Below are positions 18,515 through 28,585 of a stretch of DNA of 64,000 nucleotides, piece after piece. The number at the start of each line of letters is the position of its first letter. Position 1 is the stretch's first letter. A program made the translations under genes and the position numbers. The stretch is from Bradyrhizobium cosmicum (GTDB taxonomy: Bacteria; Pseudomonadota; Alphaproteobacteria; Rhizobiales; Xanthobacteraceae). The stretch is taken from positions 7,101,501 to 7,165,500 of the forward strand of contig NZ_CP041656.2 in assembly GCF_007290395.2 (NCBI RefSeq), in the 5' to 3' direction. The notes below the pieces were generated by a model. That model had not been told where the DNA came from. It saw only the letters and a program-made list of their open reading frames with translations, and searched no databases.

Positions 18515-20127
18515 GGGCGGGCAACCGAGAACTGCATGCGCTGAGGCGTGCGTGCGTCGCCCTCGCGACAGATCGCAAGCACTTCGGACAGCACCGCGCG
18601 GGTGTCGCGCGGATCGATGACGCCGTCGTCGAGCACGCGCGCGCTGGTCGAGAACACGTCCATCTGGCCGTCGAACACGCCGATGATCTGCGCCTTCATG
18701 GTCTCCAACTTTTCCTTCTCGACCGGCTTGCCGCGGCGGGCTGCGGCGGCCTCGGTCACGATCGCCATGGTTTCGGCGGCCTGCTCGCCGCCCATCACCG
18801 CGGTCCTGGCGTTCGGCCAGGAGAAGCAGAAGCGCGGATGGAAGCCGCGGCCGCACATGCCGTAATTGCCGGCGCCGAACGAGGCGCCGCAATAGATCGT
18901 GATCTGCGGCACCGTCGCCGACGTCACCGCCTGGATCATCTTCGATCCGTGCTTGATCATGCCGGCTTCTTCATAGGCCTTGCCGACCATGTAGCCGGTG
19001 GTGTTGTTGAGATAGAGGATCGGCGTGCGGGTCTGGCAGCAGGCCTGAATGAAATGCGTCGCCTTGTTGGCGCCGGCGGGATCGAGCGGCCCGTTATTGG
19101 TGATGATGCCGATCGCTTTCCCCTCGATGCGGGCATGGCCGCAGACGGTGGCAGGACCGTAGTTCGGTGCCATCTCGGTGAAATCGGAATCGTCGACGAT
19201 GCGCGCGATCACCTGCTTCATATCGACCGGCCGCTTATGGTCCATCGGCATGATGCCGAGCAATTCGTCCTGGTCGTAGCGCGGCGGCTTGAACTGCGGA
19301 TCCGCCCTGCCCGGCCGCTCCCATTCCAGCGCCGCCATGATCTCGCGCGCGATGCGAAGCGCGTCCCGGTCGTCCTCGGCGAGGTAATCACCGAGGCCGG
19401 ACACCTGCGTGTGCATCTCGGCACCACCGAGCTCTTCCTCGGTCGCGATTTCACCGGTCGCGGCCTTCAGCAGCGGGGGCCCGGCCAGAAAGGCGCGGGT
19501 GCGGCCGCGGACCATGACGATGTAGTCCGACAGGCCCGTCTGGTAGGCGCCGCCTGCGGTGGACGAACCGTGCGTAACGGTGACGACCGGAAGGCCCGCG
19601 GCGGAAAGGCGCGCAAGATTGCGAAAGATGTTGCCGCCGCGGACGAAATCCTCGACGCGGTAGCGCAACAGATTGGCACCGGCGCTTTCGACGAGCTGCA
19701 CATAAGGCAGCCTGTTCTCCAGCGCGAGCTCCTGCACGCGGATCGTCTTGTCGAGGCCGTAAGGCTGCAGCGCGCCGGCGTCGATGCCGGCGTCGTTGGC
19801 GCTGACCATGCAGCGGATACCCGAGACGAAGCCGATGCCGGCGATGACGCCGCCACCGGGCACGCTCTTGTTCGCGTCCGGCACGTCGAACATGTAGCCG
19901 GCGAGCGTCGACAGCTCGATGAAGGGCGCGCCGGGATCGAGCACCAGCGCAACGCGCTCGCGCGGCAGCAATTGGCCGCGCTTGTGGAAGCGGTCCTTGG
20001 CCGCGGCGGATGCGGTACGCGTACGCTCTTCCAACGCGCGCATGCGATCGATCAGGCCGAGCATGCCGTCGCGGTTGGCATGGTAGGCGGCACTGCCGGG
20101 GGAAATGGTGTTCTCGAGAATGGACAT
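18511..20127 (-). CDS. Acyl-CoA carboxylase, carboxyltransferase (beta) subunit
   Basis: 538 residues from the ATG at 20127. It has two crotonase-fold halves as in MccB/GccB/PccB: LPRERVALVLDPGAPFIEL near 55, GGVIAGIGFVSG near 92, the oxyanion-type GSSTAGGAYQ near 172, and C-terminal segments NNTTGYMVG and GASFGAGNYGMCGR. It transfers the carboxyl group from biotin to an acyl-CoA. The FGAGNYGMCGRGFHPRF stretch is typical of methylcrotonyl/geranyl-CoA carboxylases rather than propionyl-CoA carboxylases (an impression from family knowledge). It is cotranscribed with the alpha subunit. Confidence 0.92.
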   Translation of the reverse strand: MSILENTISPGSAAYHANRDGMLGLIDRMRALEERTRTASAAAKDRFHKRGQLLPRERVALVLDPGAPFIELSTLAGYMFDVPDANKSVPGGGVIAGIGFVSGIRCMVSANDAGIDAGALQPYGLDKTIRVQELALENRLPYVQLVESAGANLLRYRVEDFVRGGNIFRNLARLSAAGLPVVTVTHGSSTAGGAYQTGLSDYIVMVRGRTRAFLAGPPLLKAATGEIATEEELGGAEMHTQVSGLGDYLAEDDRDALRIAREIMAALEWERPGRADPQFKPPRYDQDELLGIMPMDHKRPVDMKQVIARIVDDSDFTEMAPNYGPATVCGHARIEGKAIGIITNNGPLDPAGANKATHFIQACCQTRTPILYLNNTTGYMVGKAYEEAGMIKHGSKMIQAVTSATVPQITIYCGASFGAGNYGMCGRGFHPRFCFSWPNARTAVMGGEQAAETMAIVTEAAAARRGKPVEKEKLETMKAQIIGVFDGQMDVFSTSARVLDDGVIDPRDTRAVLSEVLAICREGDARTPQRMQFSVARP

Positions 20128-20140
20128 GACCTGATCCTGC

Positions 20141-20228
20141 TCGTCATTGCGAGGAGCGAAGCGACGAAGCAATCCAGGCTGCCTCAACGGAAAGACTCTG
20201 GATTGCTTCGCTGCGCTCACAATGACGG
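20141..20228. repeat. Intergenic palindromic repeat (GTCATTGCGAGGAGCGAAGCGA type)
   Basis: Arms read CGTCATTGCGAG...CGAAGCAATCCAG and CTGGATTGCTTCG...CTCACAATGACG around a short centre. It lies between the BKACE and carboxyltransferase genes on the same strand, so it would be part of the operon transcript as a long hairpin. This sequence type is frequent in bradyrhizobial chromosomes. Confidence 0.8.
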
Positions 20229-20241
20229 GTGAGGCGATACC

Positions 20242-21108
20242 TTACCTGTTCGTCCCAAAGATCTTCCGCGCCTCGGCCGGGCTCGCGATGTCGCGGCCGG
20301 CACGGCGGGCACAGGCGGCGATGGCCTCGATCAGCTGGCCGTTCGACGTCACCTTCTTGCCGTCGGCAAGATAGAAGGTGTCCTCCAGACCGGTGCGAAG
20401 ATGGCCGCCAAGCTCGGCGCAGCGCTGGTGCAGCGGCCAGATCTCCTCACGGCCGATCGCCGTGACCTGGAAATTCGCCTCGGGGCGCTTCAGCTTGATC
20501 AGGATCGGCAACAGCTCCGGGTCCGACGGCATGCCGGAGGCGACGCCCATCACGAAGTTGTATTCGAGCGGCCCCTTGTACATGCCGACCTGGGTGTACA
20601 TCCCGACGCAGCGGACGATACCGACGTCGAAGCATTCGAACTCAGGAATGGTCCCGACCGCGTTCATGACGTCGAGATAGTCCTTCACCTTCTCGACCGC
20701 GTTGTCGAACATCATCGGCGGCCAGGCCCAGGTGTTGTCAGCCTTCACCTTCAGATAGTTCAGCGAGCCGGCGTTGCAGGCGGCGATCTCAGGCTTGGTC
20801 TCGCGGATGCAATCCAGCGCGCCGCTGTAGTTCGGCCCTGATACGCCCGACGTGTGGTTGATGATCACGCCGGGGCAGGCTTCGCGGATCGCCTGCTGGA
20901 TCTCTCTGCTGACACCGACCTCCCAGGACGGCAGATGCCCTTTGCCCGGTGCCTGCTGGCGCAGATGGATGTGCATGACGGACGCGCCGGCGTCGAATGC
21001 AGCCCTGGCCTCGCGCGCCATCTGCTCGGGCGTGACTGGCACGTTGTGCTGCTTCGGATCGGTGAGCACGCCGTTCAGCGCGCAGGTGATGACGGCCTTG
21101 TCGCTCAT
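20242..21108 (-). CDS. BKACE family protein (beta-keto acid cleavage enzyme, DUF849)
   Basis: 288 residues from the ATG at 21108 (MSDKAVITCALNGVLTDP); a GTG at 21126 is also in frame but less well placed. V-I-T-C-A-L-N-G at the N-terminus and the metal-binding H-I-H pair (VMHIHLRQ, about residue 45) define the 3-keto-5-aminohexanoate cleavage enzyme family. These zinc-dependent enzymes react a beta-keto acid with acetyl-CoA to give acetoacetate and a new CoA ester. The gene lies between a carboxylase pair and an AraC regulator, so it probably joins the same degradation route. The keto acid cannot be assigned. Confidence 0.88.
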   Translation of the reverse strand: MSDKAVITCALNGVLTDPKQHNVPVTPEQMAREARAAFDAGASVMHIHLRQQAPGKGHLPSWEVGVSREIQQAIREACPGVIINHTSGVSGPNYSGALDCIRETKPEIAACNAGSLNYLKVKADNTWAWPPMMFDNAVEKVKDYLDVMNAVGTIPEFECFDVGIVRCVGMYTQVGMYKGPLEYNFVMGVASGMPSDPELLPILIKLKRPEANFQVTAIGREEIWPLHQRCAELGGHLRTGLEDTFYLADGKKVTSNGQLIEAIAACARRAGRDIASPAEARKIFGTNR

Positions 21109-21203
21109 GCCACTAATGTCTCGCACGTTGAGAATTCAACGCTTGCGATCATGTGACGCGCGGCATGCGGCTTCTTGCGCGGAGAAGCTGGCAAACGAGA
21201 TGC

Positions 21204-21318
21204 CGTAGGGCGGGTTAGCCGAAGGCGTGACCCACCCCTTTTGTCTCCACGGAGACAGAATTGGTGGATTACGCCGGCGGACTGCGCTTCGCGCAGCCGC
21301 GGGCTAATCCACCCTATG
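21204..21318. repeat. Intergenic palindromic repeat (GTAGGGCGGGTTAGC type)
   Basis: It lies between the AraC and BKACE genes. The left end reads CGTAGGGCGGGTTAGCCGAAGGCGTGACCCACC, then GTCTCCACGGAGAC forms a hairpin, and the right end reads GGTGGATTACGCC...GCGGGCTAATCCACCCTA. It is related to the element at 38295-38376, which has the same GTAGGGTGGATTACGC/GGGTTAGCG building blocks. The remaining part of the gap (21109-21203) shows no gene. Confidence 0.75.
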
Positions 21319-21326
21319 AGAGCGAG

Positions 21327-22127
21327 CTAGCTCGCTTCCGCCAGCCGCACCGTCTCGGTGCTGCGATAGATCGCAAGATCGCGCGAGCCGACGAAGATCG
21401 CGCGCGGCTTCAATCCGTAGAAGCGGCGGATCGAATGGCTGAAATGGGTCGAGTCGGGATAGCCGATGTCCTGCGCGAGATGGGCGAGGTTGAGGTCCTG
21501 GTTGGCGAAGTGCAGCAGATGCCGCGCGCGCTTCCAGGCACGGAAGGAACGGAAGGAGATGCCGGTCTCCTCCTTGAACAGGTGCAGGAAGCGCGAGGCG
21601 GAGAGACCGGCGTCCGCCGCACATGTATCTGCCGTCACCGGCTCGCCGGTGAAGCGGCCGAGGCGAGCGACCGCGCGCATCACGCGCGGATCCAGCACGC
21701 GGCGTGGCAGTGCCTCGCCGAAGCACATCTCGTCGAACTCGGCGGTGGTGATGTCGCCATAGCGGCGCTGGCGCAACAGCGCGTAGGCGGCGAGGATCTT
21801 GCGGGCGAAGACGGCGCTCTCGGGCCCTGTCAACCGCTGGGCCAGGGCCTCGATCACGCCATCCGGCATGGTCTCCGGTTCGAGCGTCACGCTGATGACG
21901 GTGCGGTAGTCGCTGGCAATGGAATGCGGCTGGTTCGGCAGGGTGACGAACAGCTCAGCGGTGGCGAGAGTGTCGTTAATCGTCAAATGCAGGCTGCCCT
22001 TCACGGCCACATAGATATGGCAGGAGCCGGGGGCCCGCTTGCGGGGGCGGCCGAGCAGGCCGGCATAGAAGACCCGCTCCGGCGTGATCAGCATCAGATG
22101 GTCGGATTCGCGACCTTTATCTTCCAT
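21327..22127 (-). CDS. AraC family transcriptional regulator
   Basis: 266 residues. The ATG at 22127 has GAGGAGGA 6 bases upstream. Residues 1-120 form a cupin-like sensing region without a recognised ligand motif. Residues about 160-255 hold the double helix-turn-helix: LSASRFLHLFKEETGISFRSFR and LAHLAQDIGYPDSTHFSHSIRRFYGLKPR, the second matching the AraC signature. It sits in the middle of the catabolic unit on the same strand, so it is the best candidate for its local regulator. An effector is not evident. Confidence 0.9.
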   Translation of the reverse strand: MEDKGRESDHLMLITPERVFYAGLLGRPRKRAPGSCHIYVAVKGSLHLTINDTLATAELFVTLPNQPHSIASDYRTVISVTLEPETMPDGVIEALAQRLTGPESAVFARKILAAYALLRQRRYGDITTAEFDEMCFGEALPRRVLDPRVMRAVARLGRFTGEPVTADTCAADAGLSASRFLHLFKEETGISFRSFRAWKRARHLLHFANQDLNLAHLAQDIGYPDSTHFSHSIRRFYGLKPRAIFVGSRDLAIYRSTETVRLAEAS

Positions 22128-22301
22128 GGGGATCCTCCTCGCGCGGCTCTCATGGCCGCTGCGGACGGAGGTCACCTTAGCGGAAATTCGGGCGCTGTCA
22201 CGACGGGATAGCGCTATCATGGAGCGCAAAACATCATCATTCCGGGACGTCCAGAGGACGAAACCGGAACTGGCAAGCAGCAGCTTCATCAGCCGACGAA
22301 G

Positions 22302-22957
22302 CTACGCCCTCGCACGCGGCGCAACATTCTGCTCGGCGCCGGCCTTTTGCTCCGCAGCAACCGCGCGCTTGAAGCCATCGCGCTGCTGCAATCGTGCCCA
22401 ATAGGCTGCGACATTTGGCCCAAAGTCCTTCGCCAGGCCGATGTTGTCGGCGAGGCGGAGTGCGTAGCCGATCACGATGTCGGCGGCGGTGAAGCGGCCG
22501 GCGCACAAGGTTTCAGCATTCGCGGTCGCTGCCTCGACGGCGCGCAGCCTCCCTAAGAACCATTTTGCATAATCGCTGGCGACTTGCGGATTGCGGCGCT
22601 CCTCCGGCTCAAGCTGGGTGTACCGGAGCACCAGCGTCTGCGGGAAGGTTAACGTGGCGTCGCTGAAATACATCCAGTTCAGGAAGGCGCCATAGGCGAG
22701 ATCGTCGGGTCCGACCATCAGCGGCGTCGGCCCATGCTTGATTCCGAGATAGTGGCAGATGCCGGAGGATTCGGTCATCCTGGTCTCGCCGTCGACCATG
22801 AAGGGAATGGTGCCCAGCGGATTGAGCGCAAGGTACTCCTTGGCGAAGACACGCGGCGGGAACGGCAGCATCTTCAATTCGTAGGGAAGGCCCATCTCTT
22901 CCAGCATCCAGAGCGGACGGAACGAGCGCGCGGCATCGCAGTGATAGAGCGTGATCA

Positions 22958-22958
<1 letters not shown>
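22302..22958 (-). CDS. Glutathione S-transferase family protein
   Basis: 218 residues. The thioredoxin-like N-domain begins MITLYHCDAARSFRPLWMLEE and carries the cis-proline/glutathione-binding region NPLGTIPFMVDGETRMTESSGICHYL (E-S-S replaces the usual E-S-x-A). The all-alpha C-domain holds the GRFTAADIVIGYAL N-capping motif. It conjugates glutathione or performs glutathione-dependent isomerisation or dehalogenation. It starts in a TGATG overlap with the upstream acyl-CoA dehydrogenase stop, so it is tightly coupled to that gene and may process a product of the same pathway. Confidence 0.9.
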
Positions 22959-24121
<1,163 letters not shown>

Positions 24122-24132
24122 TCTTTCCCCTT

Positions 24133-24236
24133 TGTCATTCCGGGGCGCGCGAAGCGCGAACCCGGAATCCATTCCTCTACAGTGCGTGCAGCCCGATGGA
24201 TTCCGGGCTCGACGCTTCGCGCGCCCCGGAATGACA
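24133..24236. repeat. Intergenic palindrome with 24-base perfect arms
   Basis: The left arm at 24133-24156 (TGTCATTCCGGGGCGCGCGA...) and right arm at 24213-24236 are exact inverted copies over 24 bases; inner bases pair further around GAATCCAT/ATGGATTC. It lies between two cotranscribed acyl-CoA dehydrogenase genes, so the transcript would carry a very stable hairpin. Confidence 0.9.
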
Positions 24237-24243
24237 GCGGGTG

Positions 24244-25380
24244 TCACAACCCCATCTGCCTTGACGCCAGATCTTTCATGATCTCCTCGGTGCCGCCGCC
24301 GATGGCGTTGACCTTGACCTCGCGGTAGATGCGCTCGGCCTTGATGCCGCGCATGAAGCCGGCGCCGCCAAAGATTTGCACTGCTTCCGAGGCGCAGAAC
24401 GCCATGGTCTGCGTCGCCTGGTTCTTCATCATGCAGATTTCCGCTACCGGGCTCTCGCCCTGCTCCAGCCGCCAGGCCAGCACTTCCAGCATGGCCTGCG
24501 AGGCGGCAACTTTCTGCGCCATGTCGACGATCTTGTGGCGGATGACCTGGTGCTGGGCGAGCGGCTTGCCGAAGGTCTTGCGCTCCCTTGCGTAGCCGAT
24601 CGCCTCATCAAGGCAAACCCGCGCGAAGGCCGTGCAGCCCGCCGCCATGCCCATGCGCTCGCTGTTGAAATTCTGCATGATGATCTTGAAGCCCTGGCCC
24701 TCTTCGCCGATCAGATTTTCGGCCGGCACGCGGCATTCGTCGAAATGCAGCGTCGCGGTGTCCGAGGCCCACCAGCCCATCTTCTTCAGCTTGATGCGCG
24801 ACAGGCCGGGGGTGTCGCCCTCGATCAGGAGCAGGCTGACGCCGCCGGCGCCCTCGCCGCCAGTGCGCACCGCAACGGTCAGATAATCGGCGCGCACGCC
24901 GGAGGTTATGAACGTCTTCTCCCCGCTCACGACGTAGTGATTGCCGTCAAGCCGCGCCTTGGTGCGGAGGCCCGCGACATCAGAACCACCGCCCGGCTCG
25001 GTGATCGCGAGCGCGGAGATCTTCTCGCCGGCGAGCACCTGCGGCAGCACGCGTGCCTTGACCTCGGGGCGCGCCGCACGCGCTATCGGCGGCGAGCCGA
25101 TGGTGTGGCTCATCAGGCTGGCGCTGATGCCGCCGGCGCCAGCCCTCGCCAATTCCTGGCTCGCCACGATCTTCATGAACTGGTCGGCGGCGATCCCGCC
25201 ATATTCCTCCGGGAATCCCAGCCCCAAAAGCCCGATCTCGGCCGCCTTGCGATAGAGCACGCGGGGGAATTCCCCGGCCTCGTCCCATTCATGGGCGAAC
25301 GGCGCGATCTCCTTGTCGACGAAGCGCCGCATCACGTCGCGGAAGGCATCGTGCTCGGCGGTATAGAACGGGCTCTTCAT
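24244..25380 (-). CDS. Acyl-CoA dehydrogenase
   Basis: 378 residues. The ATG at 25380 has GAGG about 8 bases upstream; codons further up lack a ribosome site. Family marks: LAITEPGGGSDVAGL near residue 122, TFITSGVRADY near 155, RKTFGKPLAQHQ near 270, and the catalytic Glu in AIGGGTEEIMKD near 365. It is probably the first gene of the minus-strand catabolic unit, divergent from the acyl-CoA ligase at 25658. Two different dehydrogenases suggest two oxidation steps or a branched and a linear substrate; this is inferred. Confidence 0.93.
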   Translation of the reverse strand: MKSPFYTAEHDAFRDVMRRFVDKEIAPFAHEWDEAGEFPRVLYRKAAEIGLLGLGFPEEYGGIAADQFMKIVASQELARAGAGGISASLMSHTIGSPPIARAARPEVKARVLPQVLAGEKISALAITEPGGGSDVAGLRTKARLDGNHYVVSGEKTFITSGVRADYLTVAVRTGGEGAGGVSLLLIEGDTPGLSRIKLKKMGWWASDTATLHFDECRVPAENLIGEEGQGFKIIMQNFNSERMGMAAGCTAFARVCLDEAIGYARERKTFGKPLAQHQVIRHKIVDMAQKVAASQAMLEVLAWRLEQGESPVAEICMMKNQATQTMAFCASEAVQIFGGAGFMRGIKAERIYREVKVNAIGGGTEEIMKDLASRQMGL

Positions 25381-25657
25381 CGCGCTCGCCTCGCTGGCGG
25401 ATTCGTCTCGTCCACCATGGCCGGAACGATAGCGGTTCACTTGCGCCGAGTGGCTGGTCTAGAGCCGTTTGGAGACTGACTATCGCACTAGCAACTCAAC
25501 GCAAGACGATTTTCGTCCCCCGCAGGCCAACTCCAGATCAAAGAACAAGTCAAAAAGAAGTGCTGCACAAAACTCCGGCTGGCCCCCCAGGGCCATGCCG
25601 GGCATGGTGCATGACAATAAGAATGCAGGCGGCACCAGACCGCCGAGGGAGGAATTT

Positions 25658-27208
25658 GTGGCCGTTCGTTACTACGACTGGATCGCTCATCATGGCCGCC
25701 GCACACCCAACAAGGTCGCGGTCATCGACCTCGCCAGCGAGCGCCGCTTCACCTATTCGCAGTTCGATGCGCGTATCGCGCGCCTGGCCGGATTCCTCCG
25801 CGACACGCTGAAGGTCTCGCGTGGCGACCGCGTTGCGGTGCTGGCGCTCAACACGACCGATACGCTGGAAGTGCAGTTCGCATGCGGGCGGCTGGGCGCG
25901 ATCTTCGTACCGCTGAACACCCGCCTCACCGTTCCCGAGCTTCAGTTCATCACCGGCGATTGCGCGCCGAAGGTGATGATCCACGATACTGATCTGGCCG
26001 AAACCGCGCTCGCCGTCGCGAAGCTCTGCAACGTCGCAACCAGCCTGCTGCTCGGCCCCGGCGGCACCTATGAGGCCGGCATCGCCGCCACCAAGCCTCT
26101 CGACCGTGCCGAAGAGGTCACGCTCGATGACGTCTCGACCATCATGTACACGTCGGGCACCACGGGGCATCCGAAGGGCGCGACCATTACCCATGGCATG
26201 ACGTTCTGGAACTGCGTCAATCTCGGCGGCCCCGCCTGCATCGGGCCGGCCTCGGTATTGCTCACCGTGCTGCCGCTGTTCCACACCGGCGGGCTCAACT
26301 GCTACACCAATCCGGTGCTGCATGCCGGCGGCACCGTGCAGATCATGCGTGCCTTCGATCCCGGTGTCGCGCTCGGCCTGATCGACGATCCTGCGCAGGG
26401 CATCAACGTGTTCTTCGGCGTGCCGGCGATCTACCAGTTCATGGCGCAGCATTCGGCCTTCGCGACCACCGATCTTGGCCGGCTGATCGTCGGCGGTGTC
26501 GGCGGCGCGCCGATGCCGGTGCCGCTGCTGAAAGTCTGGGAGGCGCGCGGCGTCGCGCTTCAGCAAGGCTACGGCATGACCGAGACGTCGCCCGCCGTGC
26601 TGGTACTCGACCGCGAGGACGCGGCGCGAAAAGCCGGCTCCGCCGGCAAGCCGGTGCTGCACACAGAGGTGCGGATCGTCCGCCCCGACGGCAGCGATGC
26701 CGATGTCGGCGAACTCGGCGAGCTCTGGGTGCGGGGACCGAACATCACGCCCGGCTACTGGAACAGGCCGGAAGCGAACAAGACGTCGTTCACCGACGGC
26801 TGGCTGCACACCGGCGACGCCACCCGCATCGACGAGGAAGGCTTCTACTACATCGTCGACCGCTGGAAGGACATGTACATCTCCGGTGGAGAAAACGTCT
26901 ATCCGGCCGAGGTCGAGAACGTCCTGCACCAGCTCAATGCGATCGCGGAAGCGGCCGTGATCGGCATTCCCGACGCGCAATGGGGCGAGGTGGGCCTCGC
27001 CATTGTCGCGGTCAAGCCCGGCCAGCGGCTGACCGAGGCCGATGTCTTCGCGCACTGCGCGGCGAATCTGGCGCGGTTCAAATGTCCGCGCCAGGTCCGC
27101 TTCGTCGATGCGCTGCCACGCAATGCCACCGGCAAGATCCACAAGCCGACCCTGCGCAAGGACTTTTCGGTCGCCTCCGAAGTCGACAAAAAAGTCGCCA
27201 ACGCCTGA
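25658..27208 (+). CDS. Acyl-CoA synthetase (AMP-forming, FadD-like)
   Basis: 516 residues from the GTG at 25658, chosen because GGGAGGA ends 5 bases upstream and the N-terminus VAVRYYDWIAHHGRRTPNKVA matches the family; in-frame ATGs further upstream lack a ribosome site. ANL motifs: IMYTSGTTGHPKGAT near residue 165, GYGMTETSP near 305, GWLHTGDATRIDEEGF near 383, and the catalytic Lys in NATGKIHKP near 495. It is divergent from the dehydrogenase/carboxylase unit and probably activates the acid that feeds it. A hairpin terminator follows. Confidence 0.92.
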   Translation: MAVRYYDWIAHHGRRTPNKVAVIDLASERRFTYSQFDARIARLAGFLRDTLKVSRGDRVAVLALNTTDTLEVQFACGRLGAIFVPLNTRLTVPELQFITGDCAPKVMIHDTDLAETALAVAKLCNVATSLLLGPGGTYEAGIAATKPLDRAEEVTLDDVSTIMYTSGTTGHPKGATITHGMTFWNCVNLGGPACIGPASVLLTVLPLFHTGGLNCYTNPVLHAGGTVQIMRAFDPGVALGLIDDPAQGINVFFGVPAIYQFMAQHSAFATTDLGRLIVGGVGGAPMPVPLLKVWEARGVALQQGYGMTETSPAVLVLDREDAARKAGSAGKPVLHTEVRIVRPDGSDADVGELGELWVRGPNITPGYWNRPEANKTSFTDGWLHTGDATRIDEEGFYYIVDRWKDMYISGGENVYPAEVENVLHQLNAIAEAAVIGIPDAQWGEVGLAIVAVKPGQRLTEADVFAHCAANLARFKCPRQVRFVDALPRNATGKIHKPTLRKDFSVASEVDKKVANA

Positions 27209-27210
27209 TC

Positions 27211-27237
27211 AAAGCGCCCTCTCGGGCGCTTTTCTTT
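27211..27237 (+). terminator. Rho-independent terminator after the acyl-CoA synthetase gene
   Basis: Stem AAAGCGCCC / GGGCGCTTT with a TCTC loop, followed by TCTTTTC. It begins 2 bases after the stop codon, before the separate binding-protein gene at 27303. Confidence 0.88.
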
Positions 27238-27302
27238 TCGACGTGCCTGCCCAACCAGAAGACGACTCAAAGAAGAACCCCAAGGAATTTCAAGGAATTT
27301 AC

Positions 27303-28523
27303 ATGAACAAGAAACTCTCCCTGCTCGCCGCGGCAACCGCACTGACGTTGCTCACGACCCAGGGCGCTTACGCGCAGAAAAAATACGACACGGGTGCCAG
27401 CGACACCGAGATCAAGATCGGCAATGTCGAGGCCTATTCCGGCCCCGCTTCCGCCTACGGCATCATCGGCAAGACTGAAGACGCCTATTTCAAGATGATC
27501 AATGACCAGGGCGGCATCAACGGCCGCAAGATCAATTTCATCTCCTACGACGACGGCTACTCGCCGCCGAAGACGGTGGAGCAGGTCCGCAAGCTGATCG
27601 AGAGCGACGAAGTCTTTCTCGTCTTCAACGCGCTGGGCACGCCGACGCAGACCGCCGTGCAGAAATATCACAACGCCAAGAAGGTGCCGCAGCTCTTCCT
27701 CGCCACCGGCGCCAGCAAGTGGAACGATCCGAAAGCCTTCCCCTGGACCATGGGCTTCCAGCCCAGCTACCGGGTCGAGGCGCGGATCTTCGCGAAATAC
27801 ATCATGAAGGCGAAGCCCGACGCCAAGGTCGCGATCTTCTACGCCAACGACGATTTCGGCAAGGATTACGTCGCCGGCATCAAGGAGATCTTCGGCGACA
27901 AGGCGTCCTCGCTGATCGTCGCCGAAGAGAGCTATGAGACCACCGAGCCCTCGATCGATTCCCACATCGTCAAGCTGAAGGGCACCGGCGCCAACGTCTT
28001 CGTCAACATCGCGACGCCGAAATTCGCGGCACAGGCGATCAAGAAGATCGCCGAGCTCGAATGGAAGCCGATGCAAGTGATGACGGACGTCTCGATCTCG
28101 ATCGGCGCGGTGATGCAGCCGGCCGGCCTGCAGGCCTCCGAGGGCGTGCTGTCGGCTGGGTACCTGAAGGACGCCGCCGACCCGCAATGGAAGGACGACG
28201 ACGGCATGAAGAAGTTCCTGGCCTTCGTAAGCAAGTATATGCCCGGCACCGATATCACCGACACGAATGTGGTCTACGGCTATACCGCGGCCCAGGCCCT
28301 GGTTCAGACGTTAAAGCAGTGCGGCGATGATCTGACGCGGGAGAACGTGATGAAGCAGGCCGCGAGCCTGAAGGACTTCGCGCCCGATACGCTGATCCCC
28401 GGCATCAAGATCAATACCAGCTCCAGCGACTTCGCCCCGATCGAGCAGCTCAAGATGATGCAGTTCAAGGGCGGCAAGTGGGACCTGTTCGGCGACATCA
28501 TCAGCGCCGAAACGGGCGGCTAG
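27303..28523 (+). CDS. ABC transporter substrate-binding protein, branched-chain amino acid type
   Basis: 406 residues. A signal peptide ends ...TTQGAYAQKK. The mature protein begins with SDTEIKIGNVEAYSGPASAYG, the Peripla_BP_6 first strand and ligand loop. The ATG is preceded by an exact tandem copy of CAAGGAATTT (27281-27300), the second AAGGA being 6 bases from the start. Terminators lie on both sides, so it is likely monocistronic. No permease genes are adjacent. Its place next to the acyl-CoA ligase suggests, but does not prove, an organic-acid ligand. Confidence 0.9.
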   Translation: MNKKLSLLAAATALTLLTTQGAYAQKKYDTGASDTEIKIGNVEAYSGPASAYGIIGKTEDAYFKMINDQGGINGRKINFISYDDGYSPPKTVEQVRKLIESDEVFLVFNALGTPTQTAVQKYHNAKKVPQLFLATGASKWNDPKAFPWTMGFQPSYRVEARIFAKYIMKAKPDAKVAIFYANDDFGKDYVAGIKEIFGDKASSLIVAEESYETTEPSIDSHIVKLKGTGANVFVNIATPKFAAQAIKKIAELEWKPMQVMTDVSISIGAVMQPAGLQASEGVLSAGYLKDAADPQWKDDDGMKKFLAFVSKYMPGTDITDTNVVYGYTAAQALVQTLKQCGDDLTRENVMKQAASLKDFAPDTLIPGIKINTSSSDFAPIEQLKMMQFKGGKWDLFGDIISAETGG

Positions 28524-28553
28524 TTCGATCGACCCTGCCCGCCTGAAAAGACC

Positions 28554-28585
28554 GGATAGCGGCCGAAAGGCCGCTATCCTTTTTT
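28554..28585 (+). terminator. Rho-independent terminator overlapping the 3' end of the converging gene
   Basis: Perfect 11-base stem GGATAGCGGCC / GGCCGCTATCC with a GAAA tetraloop and six T residues. The right arm contains the stop codon of the converging glycosyltransferase gene, and the T-run encodes its last Lys-Lys on the other strand. Confidence 0.93.
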
